Positions 47,884 to 56,407 of a stretch of DNA of 64,000 nucleotides are shown piece after piece. A program made the position numbers and the translations under genes. The notes beneath the pieces are model-generated. The model was not told the DNA's origin, did no database searches, and saw only the letters and a program-made list of their open reading frames with translations. How positions within the stretch are numbered: position 1 is the stretch's first letter; each line of letters opens with the position of its first letter. This DNA comes from CBDUEV01 sp965366365 (GTDB taxonomy: Bacteria > Actinomycetota > Acidimicrobiia > Spongiisociales > JAENVV01): NCBI GenBank assembly GCA_965366365.1, contig CBDUEV010000006.1, positions 23,731-87,730 on the forward strand. Reading direction: 5' to 3'.

Positions 47884-49926
47884 TCAGTCCCCTGCAGAAT
47901 CGGTGGATGCGCCAGAATCGGGGAGGGAGGTGAGCTCCGGCGGCACGTTGGACGTCGCCGTGAGTCGCTCGATGACCTGCGACCGGGCCCCCGGGGCTCC
48001 AAACCCGGTCACGATGTCGCCCCCGGCCAACACGGTGTTGCCGTCGGGCACGAGGACGGCAGGTCCGCGGCGGATCGCCACCAGGGTGCAGCCGGCCGGC
48101 CAGTGAACCTCCCCGAGCGTCTTGCCGTCGGCCAGCGATCCGCCCGGGATGTGGAACTCGAAGAACTCGGCGTCGGGCCGAGCCCAGAGCCGCTGTCGCC
48201 TTCGCTGGAGTTCGGTCTCGGTAGCCTCGGTGAGCGCGAAGTGGTAGGCCTTGACCGCCGTCTCGCGACGGAACATTCCCACCAGGCGAGTCGGCTCCTC
48301 GTCGGCCACCACCGGTAGTCGGCCCACCCCGAGGCTGGCCATCCGCTCCAGGGCGCGGCTGACCGGTGTAGAGGGGGTGACAGTGACCGGCCGAGCCGTC
48401 ATCGCGTCAGCGGCGGTGACCTGGTCGGAGGGCCCGCCACTTCTGACGATGTCGGTGATCGTGATGATCCCGAGGAGGCGATCCTCGTCGTCGACCACGG
48501 GGAGACCGTGGTGTCGTTCTCGGCCGAGCTGCGCCTGCACTTGACCTGTCGTCATCTCGGGTCGGATCACCTCGCTCCTGGGCGTCATGACGTCGCCGAC
48601 GCTCACCGTGTCCAGCAGGTCCACGTCGCTGGTTCGCATGAGCCGGATTCCCCGGCTGACCAACGGAATCGTATAGACGCTCTCGCGGTGGATGCGATCG
48701 GCGATGAGCGTCGCCAACGAGGTCGCCAACATCAGGGGAAGGACCAGCCCATAGTCTCCCGTCAACTCGAACACGATCAAGATCGACGTGAGCGGCGCCC
48801 GGGCCACGGCGGCGAACATGGCGGCCATGCCCACCACGGCGAAGGCGCCGGTGTCCAACTCCGAAAGAGACCACACCGGAGCGAGGAGCGCCGCCACCCC
48901 GGCTCCGAGGGACGAACCCATGAACAGGGCCGGCATGAAATGCCCTCCGGAGCCGTTGGAGCCAAGCGTTCCGGCGGTGGCGAGGATCTTCAGGCCCGCC
49001 AGCAGGAGCAACACCCACCACGCCGTCTCCAAGAGGCTTCCGTCGACGAGGCTCTGGATGTACTGCTGCCCGGTTCCGAAGAGGCGGGGCTCGATGGCGA
49101 TCAGTGCCGCCACCGGCACCCCGAGGGCGACGGGGCGGAGCCAAGGTCGCTGGTCGAACGGCTTGATCCTCGAGTGGACGGTGTCGAAGGCCTTGAGAAA
49201 GAGGAAGCCGACCAGGGCCGCCAGGATTCCCAGGGCGGCGTAGAGGAGCAGTTCGGCGGAGTCACCCAGGTCGTGCGACGCCGCCGAGAGGATGCGCTCC
49301 TGCCCAACGAGCGATCGGGTGGTGACCGCCGCCGTCACCGAGGCGATCACCACTGCGTTGAGGTGGCGAATGGCGAAGTTCCCGAGGATGACCTCCATGG
49401 CAAAGAGCATTCCGGCGATGGGAGCGTTGAAGGTGGCGCCGATGCCGGCCCCTGCCCCGGCAGCCACGAGCGAACGCACCTGATCTTCGCCGAGCCCGAC
49501 ATGGCGCCCGATCGACGAGCCGATGGCGGCGCCCAACATGACCGTGGGACCTTCGCGCCCTGCCGAACCTCCCCCTCCCAGGGTTGCGGTGGTGGCGACC
49601 AGCTTCCAGAAGATCGACCGGGTGGGGATGTACCCGGCATGAATGGCCAGCCCGGCGGTGGTTTCTGGCACACCGCTGCCCTTGACTTCCGGAAAGCGCT
49701 GGCCGATGCGCCAGGCGATTCCCAGACCAAGGGGCACGGTGAGGAGCGGGAGCCACCGGCCCCAGCTCAGTTGCTCCTCCAGGGCGGCGATCGAATCGCT
49801 GACGAATCCGATCGACGAAATGAGCGCCGCTCCGGCCAAGCCGGCCAGCACCCCCACGGCCAGCGCCAGGGCGATGAAGACGGCCGTTCTTCTCGGATTC
49901 AAGAGCGACCGGATGCGGTTCTTCAT
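47884..49926 (-). CDS. ClC-type chloride channel/exchanger with CBS and RCK_C domains
   Basis: A 680-residue membrane protein. The ClC core (about 15-430) holds the ion-path motifs GSGVPET, GREGPTVMLGAAIG with the gating Glu, and GSGGHFMPALF. Two CBS domains (about 455-575; VGDVMTPRSEVIRPEM and AADAMTARPVTV) and a TrkA/RCK C-terminal domain (about 600-670; GEVHWPAGCTLVAIRRG) follow in the cytoplasm and probably bind nucleotides or ligands. It moves chloride, perhaps with proton exchange. ATG at 49926 is the likely start. Confidence 0.92.
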   Translation of the reverse strand: MKNRIRSLLNPRRTAVFIALALAVGVLAGLAGAALISSIGFVSDSIAALEEQLSWGRWLPLLTVPLGLGIAWRIGQRFPEVKGSGVPETTAGLAIHAGYIPTRSIFWKLVATTATLGGGGSAGREGPTVMLGAAIGSSIGRHVGLGEDQVRSLVAAGAGAGIGATFNAPIAGMLFAMEVILGNFAIRHLNAVVIASVTAAVTTRSLVGQERILSAASHDLGDSAELLLYAALGILAALVGFLFLKAFDTVHSRIKPFDQRPWLRPVALGVPVAALIAIEPRLFGTGQQYIQSLVDGSLLETAWWVLLLLAGLKILATAGTLGSNGSGGHFMPALFMGSSLGAGVAALLAPVWSLSELDTGAFAVVGMAAMFAAVARAPLTSILIVFELTGDYGLVLPLMLATSLATLIADRIHRESVYTIPLVSRGIRLMRTSDVDLLDTVSVGDVMTPRSEVIRPEMTTGQVQAQLGRERHHGLPVVDDEDRLLGIITITDIVRSGGPSDQVTAADAMTARPVTVTPSTPVSRALERMASLGVGRLPVVADEEPTRLVGMFRRETAVKAYHFALTEATETELQRRRQRLWARPDAEFFEFHIPGGSLADGKTLGEVHWPAGCTLVAIRRGPAVLVPDGNTVLAGGDIVTGFGAPGARSQVIERLTATSNVPPELTSLPDSGASTDSAGD

Positions 49927-49966
49927 GGTGATGCGAAGGCTACCGGCCGGGTGGGCGACTGCCACG

Positions 49967-50001
49967 CGAATCGGCTCCCGGAAGGTCCGGGAGCCGATTC
50001 G
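49967..50001 (-). terminator. Terminator hairpin after the RDD gene
   Basis: CGAATCGGCTCCCGG and its exact complement flank a 5-base loop, giving a 15-bp stem 18 bases past the stop of the RDD gene. It isolates that gene from the ClC gene. Confidence 0.75.
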
Positions 50002-50018
50002 TCAAGGCGGAAATCTGA

Positions 50019-50540
50019 TCAGGCTTCGACAACGATGGTCTTCGCCACCATGTCGTGGAATCCTTGGCGCCGTTCTCGCCACAAGAGCGACAGGTAGACC
50101 ACCAACGTGATGATCGCTCCGATCACAGGGATGAGTCCCCAGATCTGGGCCACTCCGTACCTCATTCCCGAGGCTTGGATGTCGGGGATTTCGCCTGTGG
50201 TCTCGTCCACCACCTTGATGCTCAGCGCCATCTTGCCGATGGTTTGGCCGCGACTGGAGATCATCAAGATCTCGTAGGCACCGACGGCGATGAGAGCCAC
50301 CACGGTGTAGATGTATCCGCCGCCGGTGACGAAGGAGAGGATGACGAGCGGGATGATCAAGACGAGCACGTCGACGATGCGCGCCAACAGCCGCTTCCCG
50401 GGCGTGGCGAGCTCTGCCGGTCGCGCCACCGGTGCTGCTGATGGAGCGTCTCCGAGCGGGGAGGGCGGCAGCTCGTCGTGAGCAGGCGGAGCAGGCACCT
50501 CGGGTGGCTGGTTTGTGGCGAACGGGTCGTTCTCTTCCAT
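50019..50540 (-). CDS. RDD family membrane protein
   Basis: A 173-residue protein. A Pro-rich N terminus (about 1-45) precedes the RDD core: LLARIVDVLVLIIPLVI with the Arg-Asp pair, a second helix, and RGQTIGKMALSIKVVDETTG, then a third helix. The function of the family is not defined; transport roles are suggested. GGAGGG precedes the ATG. It is monocistronic, with a strong terminator after it. Confidence 0.85.
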   Translation of the reverse strand: MEENDPFATNQPPEVPAPPAHDELPPSPLGDAPSAAPVARPAELATPGKRLLARIVDVLVLIIPLVILSFVTGGGYIYTVVALIAVGAYEILMISSRGQTIGKMALSIKVVDETTGEIPDIQASGMRYGVAQIWGLIPVIGAIITLVVYLSLLWRERRQGFHDMVAKTIVVEA

Positions 50541-50661
50541 GATCCCTCCTCTGGTTGTTGATCACCCTACCGCGCACGGGGGCGGCGAGCCTGGAATCTT
50601 CGAATCCGCAGTAGGTGCACTGGGGTTAACATGGTCTGAGCGCACCTCAGGAGGTCTCTTC

Positions 50662-51840
50662 GTGCCCAACGCCGTAGTCGTCGATGCCGTTCGCACCCCC
50701 ACCGGACGGCGGGGCGGAAAGCTCAAGGACATCCACCCGGTCGACCTCGCCGCCATACCGCTCAAGGCGATCGTCGAGCGGAATCAGCTCGACGCCGGTT
50801 TGGTGGAGGACGTCATCATGGGATGTGTGATGCAGACGGGGGAGCAAGGCCTCAACGTCGGACGCAATGCTGCTCTGGCTGCGGGGTTTCCCGAGTCGGT
50901 GGTGGGAACCACCATCGACCGACAGTGTGGCTCCTCACAACAGTCCGCCCATTTCGCTGCGCAGGGCGTGATGGCAGGCGCCTACGACGTGGTGATCGCA
51001 GCCGGCGTGGAATCGATGACGAGAGTGCCGATGGGTATCACGGCCCAACAAGGCCCCGGTGTTCCTTTCGGTCCGGCCATGTCGGAGCGGTACGACCACC
51101 GGCTCGTCCCTCAGGGTCTCTCGGCGGAGATGATCGCCGAGAAGTGGAGCCTGAGTCGGGAGACCCTCGACGGCATGGCACTCGACTCGCATATGCGAGC
51201 GGCTCGCGCCACCGAGGAGGGGCGTTTCGAGACTCAGATAGTTCCGGTGGAAGTCACCCTCGACGACGGCACCACGGAAATGATGACGACCGACGAGGGG
51301 ATCCGGTGGGAGACCACTCCAGAGAAGCTGGCTTCCCTCAAGCCGGTGTTCAAGGAAGACGGAGTCGTCACGGCCGGCAACTCGTCTCAGATATCGGACG
51401 GAGCGGGAGCGGTGCTCATCATGAGCGAGGAGAAGGCGGAGGAACTCGGCCTCACCCCGATGGCGCGGTTCGTGGCCTTCTCCCTGGCCGGCGTCGATCC
51501 GGTCACCATGCTCACCGGCCCGATCCCAGCCACCACGAAGGTGCTCGACAGGGCCGGCTTGGGCATCGACGAAATCGATCTCTTCGAGGTCAACGAAGCT
51601 TTTGCCTCGGTCACGGGAGCGTGGAGAATCGAGCACGGTGGCGGCGACCCAGCGGGCCTGTGGGATCGCACCAACGTCAACGGGGGCGCCATGGCGCTCG
51701 GTCATCCTCTCGGCGCCTCCGGTGCCCGATTGTTCACGACGCTCGTGCACGAGCTCCGCCGGAGCGGTGGGCGATACGGCCTGCAGACGATGTGTGAAGG
51801 CGGCGGCATGGCGAACGCGACCATCATCGAACGGATCTAG
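50662..51840 (+). CDS. Acetyl-CoA C-acyltransferase (thiolase)
   Basis: A 392-residue thiolase for fatty-acid breakdown or acyl condensation. The acyl Cys is in TIDRQCGSSQQSAHFAAQG (about Cys90), and the C-terminal motifs are NVNGGAMALGHPLGASGARL and the second Cys in MCEGGGMANATIIER. It begins VPNAVVVDAVRTPTGRRGG at a GTG preceded by AGGAGG, with TAACAT about 30 bases upstream as a possible -10. No beta-oxidation partner is adjacent. Confidence 0.93.
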   Translation: MPNAVVVDAVRTPTGRRGGKLKDIHPVDLAAIPLKAIVERNQLDAGLVEDVIMGCVMQTGEQGLNVGRNAALAAGFPESVVGTTIDRQCGSSQQSAHFAAQGVMAGAYDVVIAAGVESMTRVPMGITAQQGPGVPFGPAMSERYDHRLVPQGLSAEMIAEKWSLSRETLDGMALDSHMRAARATEEGRFETQIVPVEVTLDDGTTEMMTTDEGIRWETTPEKLASLKPVFKEDGVVTAGNSSQISDGAGAVLIMSEEKAEELGLTPMARFVAFSLAGVDPVTMLTGPIPATTKVLDRAGLGIDEIDLFEVNEAFASVTGAWRIEHGGGDPAGLWDRTNVNGGAMALGHPLGASGARLFTTLVHELRRSGGRYGLQTMCEGGGMANATIIERI

Positions 51841-51875
51841 CTTCCCTGGCGGGACGACGAGGTTTTCCACAGGGA

Positions 51876-51894
51876 TCTCCACAGTCGGTGGAGA
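51876..51894. terminator. Hairpin between convergent genes
   Basis: TCTCCAC-AGTCG-GTGGAGA, a 7-bp stem with a 5-base loop followed on the plus strand by AATTACA. It lies between the thiolase stop and the end of the opposing small gene. Confidence 0.5.
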
Positions 51895-51909
51895 ATTACA
51901 CACGTGTGG

Positions 51910-52149
51910 TTATTCGGCCACCCACACAGGGTTCATCGGCTCTCGACAATGCCGGGGGGCGTTGGTCTCGGTGGCCGATTGAAAGGTCATCGTGACCTCG
52001 GTTCCACAGACGGAGCAGCGGAACTGTTGGCTGGACGGGACCACGTCGGATGGATCCGGTTCGTCGGGGTCCGTGGCGAGCATCTTGATGATCGAGGTGG
52101 CGAGCCACCAGATGGCGAGACCCACGGCGATGGCAATCAGGTAGCGCAC
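51910..52149 (-). CDS. Small membrane-anchored zinc-ribbon-like protein
   Basis: A 79-residue protein. The N-terminal helix (YLIAIAVGLAIWWLATSII) anchors it in the membrane. A short acidic linker leads to FRCSVCGTEVTM and a later APRHCREPMNP, which could form a small metal site (two or three Cys plus His). The function is unknown. TACAAT lies 7 bases before the GTG start, fitting a leaderless mRNA. Confidence 0.58.
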   Translation of the reverse strand: MRYLIAIAVGLAIWWLATSIIKMLATDPDEPDPSDVVPSSQQFRCSVCGTEVTMTFQSATETNAPRHCREPMNPVWVAE

Positions 52150-52264
52150 GGCGCTGATTGTAGGGCGGCAACGGGAGATCCCTTCCAGCGAACGGCGCGG
52201 GGTCTCGAGGCGTGTTGCTCAGCGGAGTGGAGCCTGCCCTGGTGGCAGCGATCCGGGAGGCTGC

Positions 52265-52498
52265 TCAGTGATAGTTGGTGGTCATCAGGAAGCCGGCGCC
52301 GATGGCGACGATTCCCGCCAGCAGCCACAGGTTGCCGAGACTGAAGATGTAGCTTGACACAACGGCCACGACGCCGCCCCCCATGAGCCCGAACATGGTG
52401 TAGACGTACCATGTTGGTGACTCAGGATGGACTTCCTTCTTCGGAGTCCGCGACGGTGTTGGACCTTTGGCCTTCTTGCGACCTTTGGAAACGGGCAT
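52265..52498 (-). CDS. crgA: Cell division protein CrgA
   Basis: A 77-residue two-helix membrane protein starting MPVSKGRKKAKGPTPSRTPK, with SPTWYVYTMFGLMGGGVV and the second helix ending in GAGFLMTTNYH. CrgA binds FtsZ and FtsI and helps assemble the divisome. Its position before the pknB block agrees with M. tuberculosis. TATCCT lies 7 bases before the ATG at 52498, so a longer upstream start is unlikely. Confidence 0.9.
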   Translation of the reverse strand: MPVSKGRKKAKGPTPSRTPKKEVHPESPTWYVYTMFGLMGGGVVAVVSSYIFSLGNLWLLAGIVAIGAGFLMTTNYH

Positions 52499-52590
52499 GG
52501 AGGGCAGGATACCCTGTTTCCTCCGTTCGTTCCCAAGCAGGGCCCATTTCGGTGTGACGCCGAGCATTGCCGGAGCCGATCAAGAGTCGT

Positions 52591-52857
52591 CTAGCCGCCG
52601 CTCACCGCTTGAACGAACACGATCGTCGACGTGGGGGCGACGCTCTGGCGCGGGTCTTCCAAGCGGGTCGGTGCCCCATCCACGAAGCACATCACGTGTG
52701 GTCGCAGGGCCCCGGCCTCGTTGAAGAGGTGCACCCGCAGCGCCGGCTCCTGGTCGAGCAGATCGTCGAGAGCATCACCCATCGTGGTTCCGCCCACATC
52801 CAGGGAGAGTCGCCGGGTGGCGGTCTCGAGAATTCGGGGCAGGCGCACCGCCGGCAC
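52591..52857 (-). CDS. MoaD/ThiS-like small ubiquitin-fold protein
   Basis: An 88-residue beta-grasp protein, VPAVRLPRILETATRRLSLD at its start and ending TSTIVFVQAVSGG. The terminal Gly-Gly is the hallmark of sulfur carriers that are adenylated and thiocarboxylated. No activating enzyme is beside it. The GTG starts 2 bases after the stop of the BNR-repeat gene, so the two are coupled. Its target pathway is unknown. Confidence 0.8.
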   Translation of the reverse strand: MPAVRLPRILETATRRLSLDVGGTTMGDALDDLLDQEPALRVHLFNEAGALRPHVMCFVDGAPTRLEDPRQSVAPTSTIVFVQAVSGG

Positions 52858-52859
52858 GG

Positions 52860-53879
52860 TCAGCCCAGCACGTCGACGGTGAGAATGCGCGGGAAGGAGT
52901 GGGGAAGGGCCGCCCAGGTGTCTCCGATGTCGTCGGAGACCCACACCCGGCCACCGGTCGACCCGATGACCACGGTGTCACCGTCGATGGCCACGGATCG
53001 GCGCAACACCGTGTCGAAGGTGGCTCCCGTCGGCCAACCTTCCCCTGACCGCACCCACGTCGAGCCGTCGTCGTCGCTTCGATACGCGGTGAATTCTCCG
53101 TCGACCGGGACCCGGTTCTCATCAGAGGCGAGGGGCACGACGAAGACCCGACCCGAGGGGGCGTGGCGTCGGACGACGAAACCAAACGATGCCGGAAGTC
53201 CGTTCTCGATGCGCTCCCAGGTGTCACCGCCATCGGCGGTTCGGTACACCCCGGTGTGGTCCTGTCGCCAGATCCGGTTCGGATCGTCGGGATCCTGAGC
53301 GAGGCCGTGCACGCAGTAGCCCCCTCCGGGGATGGCCGCCTCGTCGATGGCCGCGGTGACGCCGGAGTCACACCGTATGAAGGAATGGCCGGCATCGTCG
53401 CTACGGAACACCCCAACGGCCGAGATGCCCACCCAGATCCGGTCATCGGAGGTGAGTACGTGATGAGCGGCCAGCCCACCCAAGCCCGGCGACCAGCCTT
53501 CCCAGCTCGGGAAGCGGTTGAGGGCATCGACGGGAGCCCAGGACCTTCCGTCGTCGTCCGAGGAGAACAAGCCTGCCTCGGCTACACCCGCGTAGATCCG
53601 GGGGCCGGCCGAGGCCAGAGTCCATATCTGCTCCAGGGTGCGCCCTTCGTGATGCTCGGGACCGGGGGTGACCTGATCCCAACTCTCGAGGTCCGAGGAA
53701 CGATGGATTGCGGCGCCGAACCAGTTGGAGGCGACTCCGGCCAGGAAGTGCCCGGTGGGGGTGGAATGGAAAGCCGTCACCTTCCATCCGGGAAAGAGCG
53801 GTCCGGTGACCGCGAATTCGGATCCCTCACCTCGCAGGAGGTACCCGCCCTTCTCGGTTCCGATCGCCACAACGCTCAT
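52860..53879 (-). CDS. BNR/YVTN-repeat beta-propeller protein
   Basis: A 339-residue protein with several Asp-box repeats: SSDDDGRSWAPVD, SDDAGHSFIRC, TADGGDTWERI, RSDDDGSTWVRS and SDDIGDTWAALP. Together they predict a propeller similar to sialidase or photosystem-assembly-factor folds. There is no signal peptide, so it is cytoplasmic. It is co-transcribed with a MoaD-like carrier. The catalytic residues of sialidases are not evident, so I do not call it one. ATG at 53879 is preceded by CAGAAT at 6 bases. Confidence 0.78.
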   Translation of the reverse strand: MSVVAIGTEKGGYLLRGEGSEFAVTGPLFPGWKVTAFHSTPTGHFLAGVASNWFGAAIHRSSDLESWDQVTPGPEHHEGRTLEQIWTLASAGPRIYAGVAEAGLFSSDDDGRSWAPVDALNRFPSWEGWSPGLGGLAAHHVLTSDDRIWVGISAVGVFRSDDAGHSFIRCDSGVTAAIDEAAIPGGGYCVHGLAQDPDDPNRIWRQDHTGVYRTADGGDTWERIENGLPASFGFVVRRHAPSGRVFVVPLASDENRVPVDGEFTAYRSDDDGSTWVRSGEGWPTGATFDTVLRRSVAIDGDTVVIGSTGGRVWVSDDIGDTWAALPHSFPRILTVDVLG

Positions 53880-53963
53880 GGACGTATTCTGCCCGATCAC
53901 AAGCGACCTTGGCGGACGAATCGACTGTCCCAGTCCCTGTCGTTTCGTTCTCCTGTGCCCTGA

Positions 53964-54521
53964 TCAGGGTTGGCAGGTGGCGACCGCCGTGATGTCGACC
54001 GGGTCGTCGATCGACTTGAACGCTCCGTCGTGGAGACCCAGGTTGAGGATCAGGTTCGATCCGTCCGAAACGTCTTCTGACTCGATCAGGATATAGAGGT
54101 CTTCGTCGGCGTCGACCATGGCCCCGATGAGAACCGGAGTCGTCTCGGCGGCATCGAACGGGAAGGCCATGATGGCTGTGAACGTGGCACCGTCAGCCGC
54201 CTCGCCGTCGATGCTCCACAGAGCAGAGGCAGGCCCGGAGTTGTCGGGCGTGTAGACACACTCTCCGACGAAGGTCCACGACCGCCCGTCGTCGAACACC
54301 ACCTCGATCTCTCGGCCGCCCGTCGCCGGATCGACGGCCAGTGCGGTCGTCGTGGTCTGGATGGGGGGTTCGTTGCCGGTGGTGGATGATGTCGTTGCGA
54401 CCACACCTTCGGATGTCGTGGAGGCCGTCGTTGCCGACCCGTCTCCTTCGTCGCTGCCACACGCGGCAAGGGACAGAGCCGAGACGCACAAGAGAATCGT
54501 GAACCGTTTTCTGATGGACAT
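53964..54521 (-). CDS. Putative lipoprotein of unknown function
   Basis: A 185-residue exported lipoprotein. The signal peptide (TILLCVSALSLAACG) ends in the lipobox LAAC, with Cys at 21. A Thr/Ser-rich linker (about 25-65) is followed by a beta-rich domain (EIEVVFDDGRSWTFVGECVY through DDPVDITAVATC) with two Cys that may form a disulfide. I recognise no family. GAGGAG precedes the ATG at 54521; longer readings upstream are non-coding. It is divergent from the aldolase-like gene. Confidence 0.7.
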   Translation of the reverse strand: MSIRKRFTILLCVSALSLAACGSDEGDGSATTASTTSEGVVATTSSTTGNEPPIQTTTTALAVDPATGGREIEVVFDDGRSWTFVGECVYTPDNSGPASALWSIDGEAADGATFTAIMAFPFDAAETTPVLIGAMVDADEDLYILIESEDVSDGSNLILNLGLHDGAFKSIDDPVDITAVATCQP

Positions 54522-54638
54522 AGACAGTGCTCCTCGTTTGCTGGACCACCCTCTGGGCGCCCCAGGGCAGCGGGGCACTGGTCGTTCGGCTTCCTCACCC
54601 CTTGCGGAAAGCGATGCTAGCCGCCGGCCGGTGCGACG

Positions 54639-54644
54639 TAAGAT
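54639..54644 (+). promoter_or_regulatory. -10 element of a leaderless promoter (aldolase-like gene)
   Basis: TAAGAT, 6 bases before the ATG at 54651. Confidence 0.48.
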
Positions 54645-54650
54645 CGGTCC

Positions 54651-55763
54651 ATGAATGAAGCCCGCCCCGAGACGAATCCGCCCGAAGCCGAGGAAGACGT
54701 CGCGGCTTCTCGACAGCTCGCCCATCACGGTCGACAACGTCCGATTCGCCAGATCCTGACCGAACTGGCCGAGGCCACAGAGCCGAACCTGCAACCCGGT
54801 CGCTACGGAGAAGGCGAAGTGGTCGAGCGACTGGAGAAGCGCATCGCCGCGCTGCTCGGCAAGGAAGCCGCCGTATTCATGCCCAGCGGCACCATGGCCC
54901 AGCAAATCGCCCTTCGCATCTGGTGCGACCGGGCAGGGACCAATCACGTGGCCTTCCACCCACTCAGTCACCTCGAGATCCACGAACAGCAGGGCTACCG
55001 CCGCCTGCACGGGCTCAACGCCACCTTGTTGGGCACGACCGATCGGCTCTTCACGCGGGAGGATCTCGAAGGTCTGGTCGAGCCGGTGGGAGCCATCCTC
55101 TTCGAGTTGCCGCAGCGAGAAATCGGGGGCCAGCTGCCCGCCTGGGAGGACCTCGTGGAAATGGTGGGGTGGGCTCGCCGCCGAGGTGTTGCCACCCACA
55201 TGGACGGCGCTCGACTGTGGGAGACCAAGCCGTTCTTCGGTCGTGAATATGCCGAGATCGCCGCCCTGTTCGACTCGGTCTACGTGTCCTTCTACAAGAT
55301 CCTGGGCGGCGTGGCCGGGGCCGCCCTGGCCGGGCCGGCCGGCCTGATCAAAGAAGCCAGGGTCTGGCAACGGCGCCACGGCGGCAACCTCATCCACGTC
55401 TACCCGATGACGCTGTCTGCCGAACACGGTCTCGATCTCCGACTGGGCAAGGTCGCCGATTACCACCGGAAGGCCGTCGAGGTGGCGAGCGCGCTCACTT
55501 CTCTACCCGGTGTGCGGGTGGTGCCCGACCCTCCCCACACCAACATGATGCATGTGTTCCTGACGGGTGAGCGAGAACGCCTCCTGGCCGCCAAGCGTCG
55601 GGTTGCCATAGATCATGACGTCGAGTTGTTCAGGGGCTTGACCGAGACGATCCTGTCCGATGTGCATCGGTTTGAGCTGTCTCTGGGAGACGCCTCGCTG
55701 GAGTTCGGAACCGACGAGATCAAGGACCTGTTCGAGGTCCTCCTCGCCTACGCCGCGCAGTGA
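54651..55763 (+). CDS. Threonine aldolase / beta-eliminating lyase family PLP enzyme
   Basis: A 370-residue fold-type I PLP enzyme. The N-terminal AVFMPSGTMAQQIALRIW and HPLSHLEIHEQQGYRRLHG, the central THMDGARLWE and the PLP lysine in SVYVSFYKILGGVAGAAL match low-specificity L-threonine aldolase relatives. It would cleave threonine or similar 3-hydroxy amino acids to glycine and an aldehyde; the exact substrate is uncertain. A 14-base tandem duplication spans its stop codon. Confidence 0.85.
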   Translation: MNEARPETNPPEAEEDVAASRQLAHHGRQRPIRQILTELAEATEPNLQPGRYGEGEVVERLEKRIAALLGKEAAVFMPSGTMAQQIALRIWCDRAGTNHVAFHPLSHLEIHEQQGYRRLHGLNATLLGTTDRLFTREDLEGLVEPVGAILFELPQREIGGQLPAWEDLVEMVGWARRRGVATHMDGARLWETKPFFGREYAEIAALFDSVYVSFYKILGGVAGAALAGPAGLIKEARVWQRRHGGNLIHVYPMTLSAEHGLDLRLGKVADYHRKAVEVASALTSLPGVRVVPDPPHTNMMHVFLTGERERLLAAKRRVAIDHDVELFRGLTETILSDVHRFELSLGDASLEFGTDEIKDLFEVLLAYAAQ

Positions 55764-55789
55764 AGGCCGCGCAGTGAACGCCGCGCGGG
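55752..55789. repeat. 14-bp tandem duplication across a stop codon
   Basis: GCCGCGCAGTGAAG and GCCGCGCAGTGAAC follow each other (55752-55779), with a partial third copy. The first copy contains the TGA of the aldolase-like gene, the second repeats it downstream. Confidence 0.8.
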
Positions 55790-55797
55790 CGGCGTCG

Positions 55798-56361
55798 TCA
55801 GTCGCTCAGGAAATTGGCCAGAAGCGCTTTGCCTTCGGTGGTCAGGACCGACTCGGGATGGAACTGCACACCGGCCACCGGGAGTTCCCTGTGCCTGATG
55901 CCTTGGACCACGTCGTCCTCCGTGCTCCACGCGCACGCCTCCAACGAATCCGGGAGAACACAGGCAGCAAGGGAGTGGTACCGAGTTGCCGTGAAGGGAT
56001 TCGAGAGGCCGGCGAACACGCCGCGGTCGTCGTGGCGCACCTCCGAGGTCTTTCCGTGCTTCGGTTCGGGGGCGAGATCCACCTGGCCGCCGAAGGCCAC
56101 CACGATGGCCTGATGTCCCAGGCAGACGCCGAGGGTGGGGACCTCCATGCCGATCGTGCGGACGAACTCGATGGACCGGCCCGCTTGTTCAGGTCGTCCT
56201 GGACCCGGAGAGATCAGCAGCCGGTCGGGTTGAAGCCCGCGGGCCTCTGCGACGGTCACCTCGTCGTTGCGGTACACCAGCGGGGTCGCTCCCAATTCGC
56301 CCAGGTACTGCACCAGGTTGAAGGTGAACGAGTCGTAGTTGTCGAGGACGAGGACGCGCAT
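55798..56361 (-). CDS. pabA: Aminodeoxychorismate/anthranilate synthase glutamine amidotransferase
   Basis: A 187-residue class I glutaminase that supplies ammonia for p-aminobenzoate or anthranilate. It starts MRVLVLDNYDSFTFNLVQYL. The nucleophile Cys is in GVCLGHQAIV and the His-Glu pair in VQFHPESVLT. Location just upstream of pknB matches trpG/pabA of M. tuberculosis. No synthase large subunit is in the window, so it may serve both pathways. A longer frame to 56481 enters mutY sequence and is not used. Confidence 0.92.
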   Translation of the reverse strand: MRVLVLDNYDSFTFNLVQYLGELGATPLVYRNDEVTVAEARGLQPDRLLISPGPGRPEQAGRSIEFVRTIGMEVPTLGVCLGHQAIVVAFGGQVDLAPEPKHGKTSEVRHDDRGVFAGLSNPFTATRYHSLAACVLPDSLEACAWSTEDDVVQGIRHRELPVAGVQFHPESVLTTEGKALLANFLSD

Positions 56362-56407
56362 GGCCCGCTCAGGATAGACCGGGCCGAAACCCGCCGATCG
56401 GTTGGTC

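Noticed and set aside
52860..53879. Calling the BNR-repeat protein a sialidase
   Set aside because: Asp-box repeats are present, but the arginine triad and catalytic Tyr/Glu of sialidases could not be placed, and there is no export signal.
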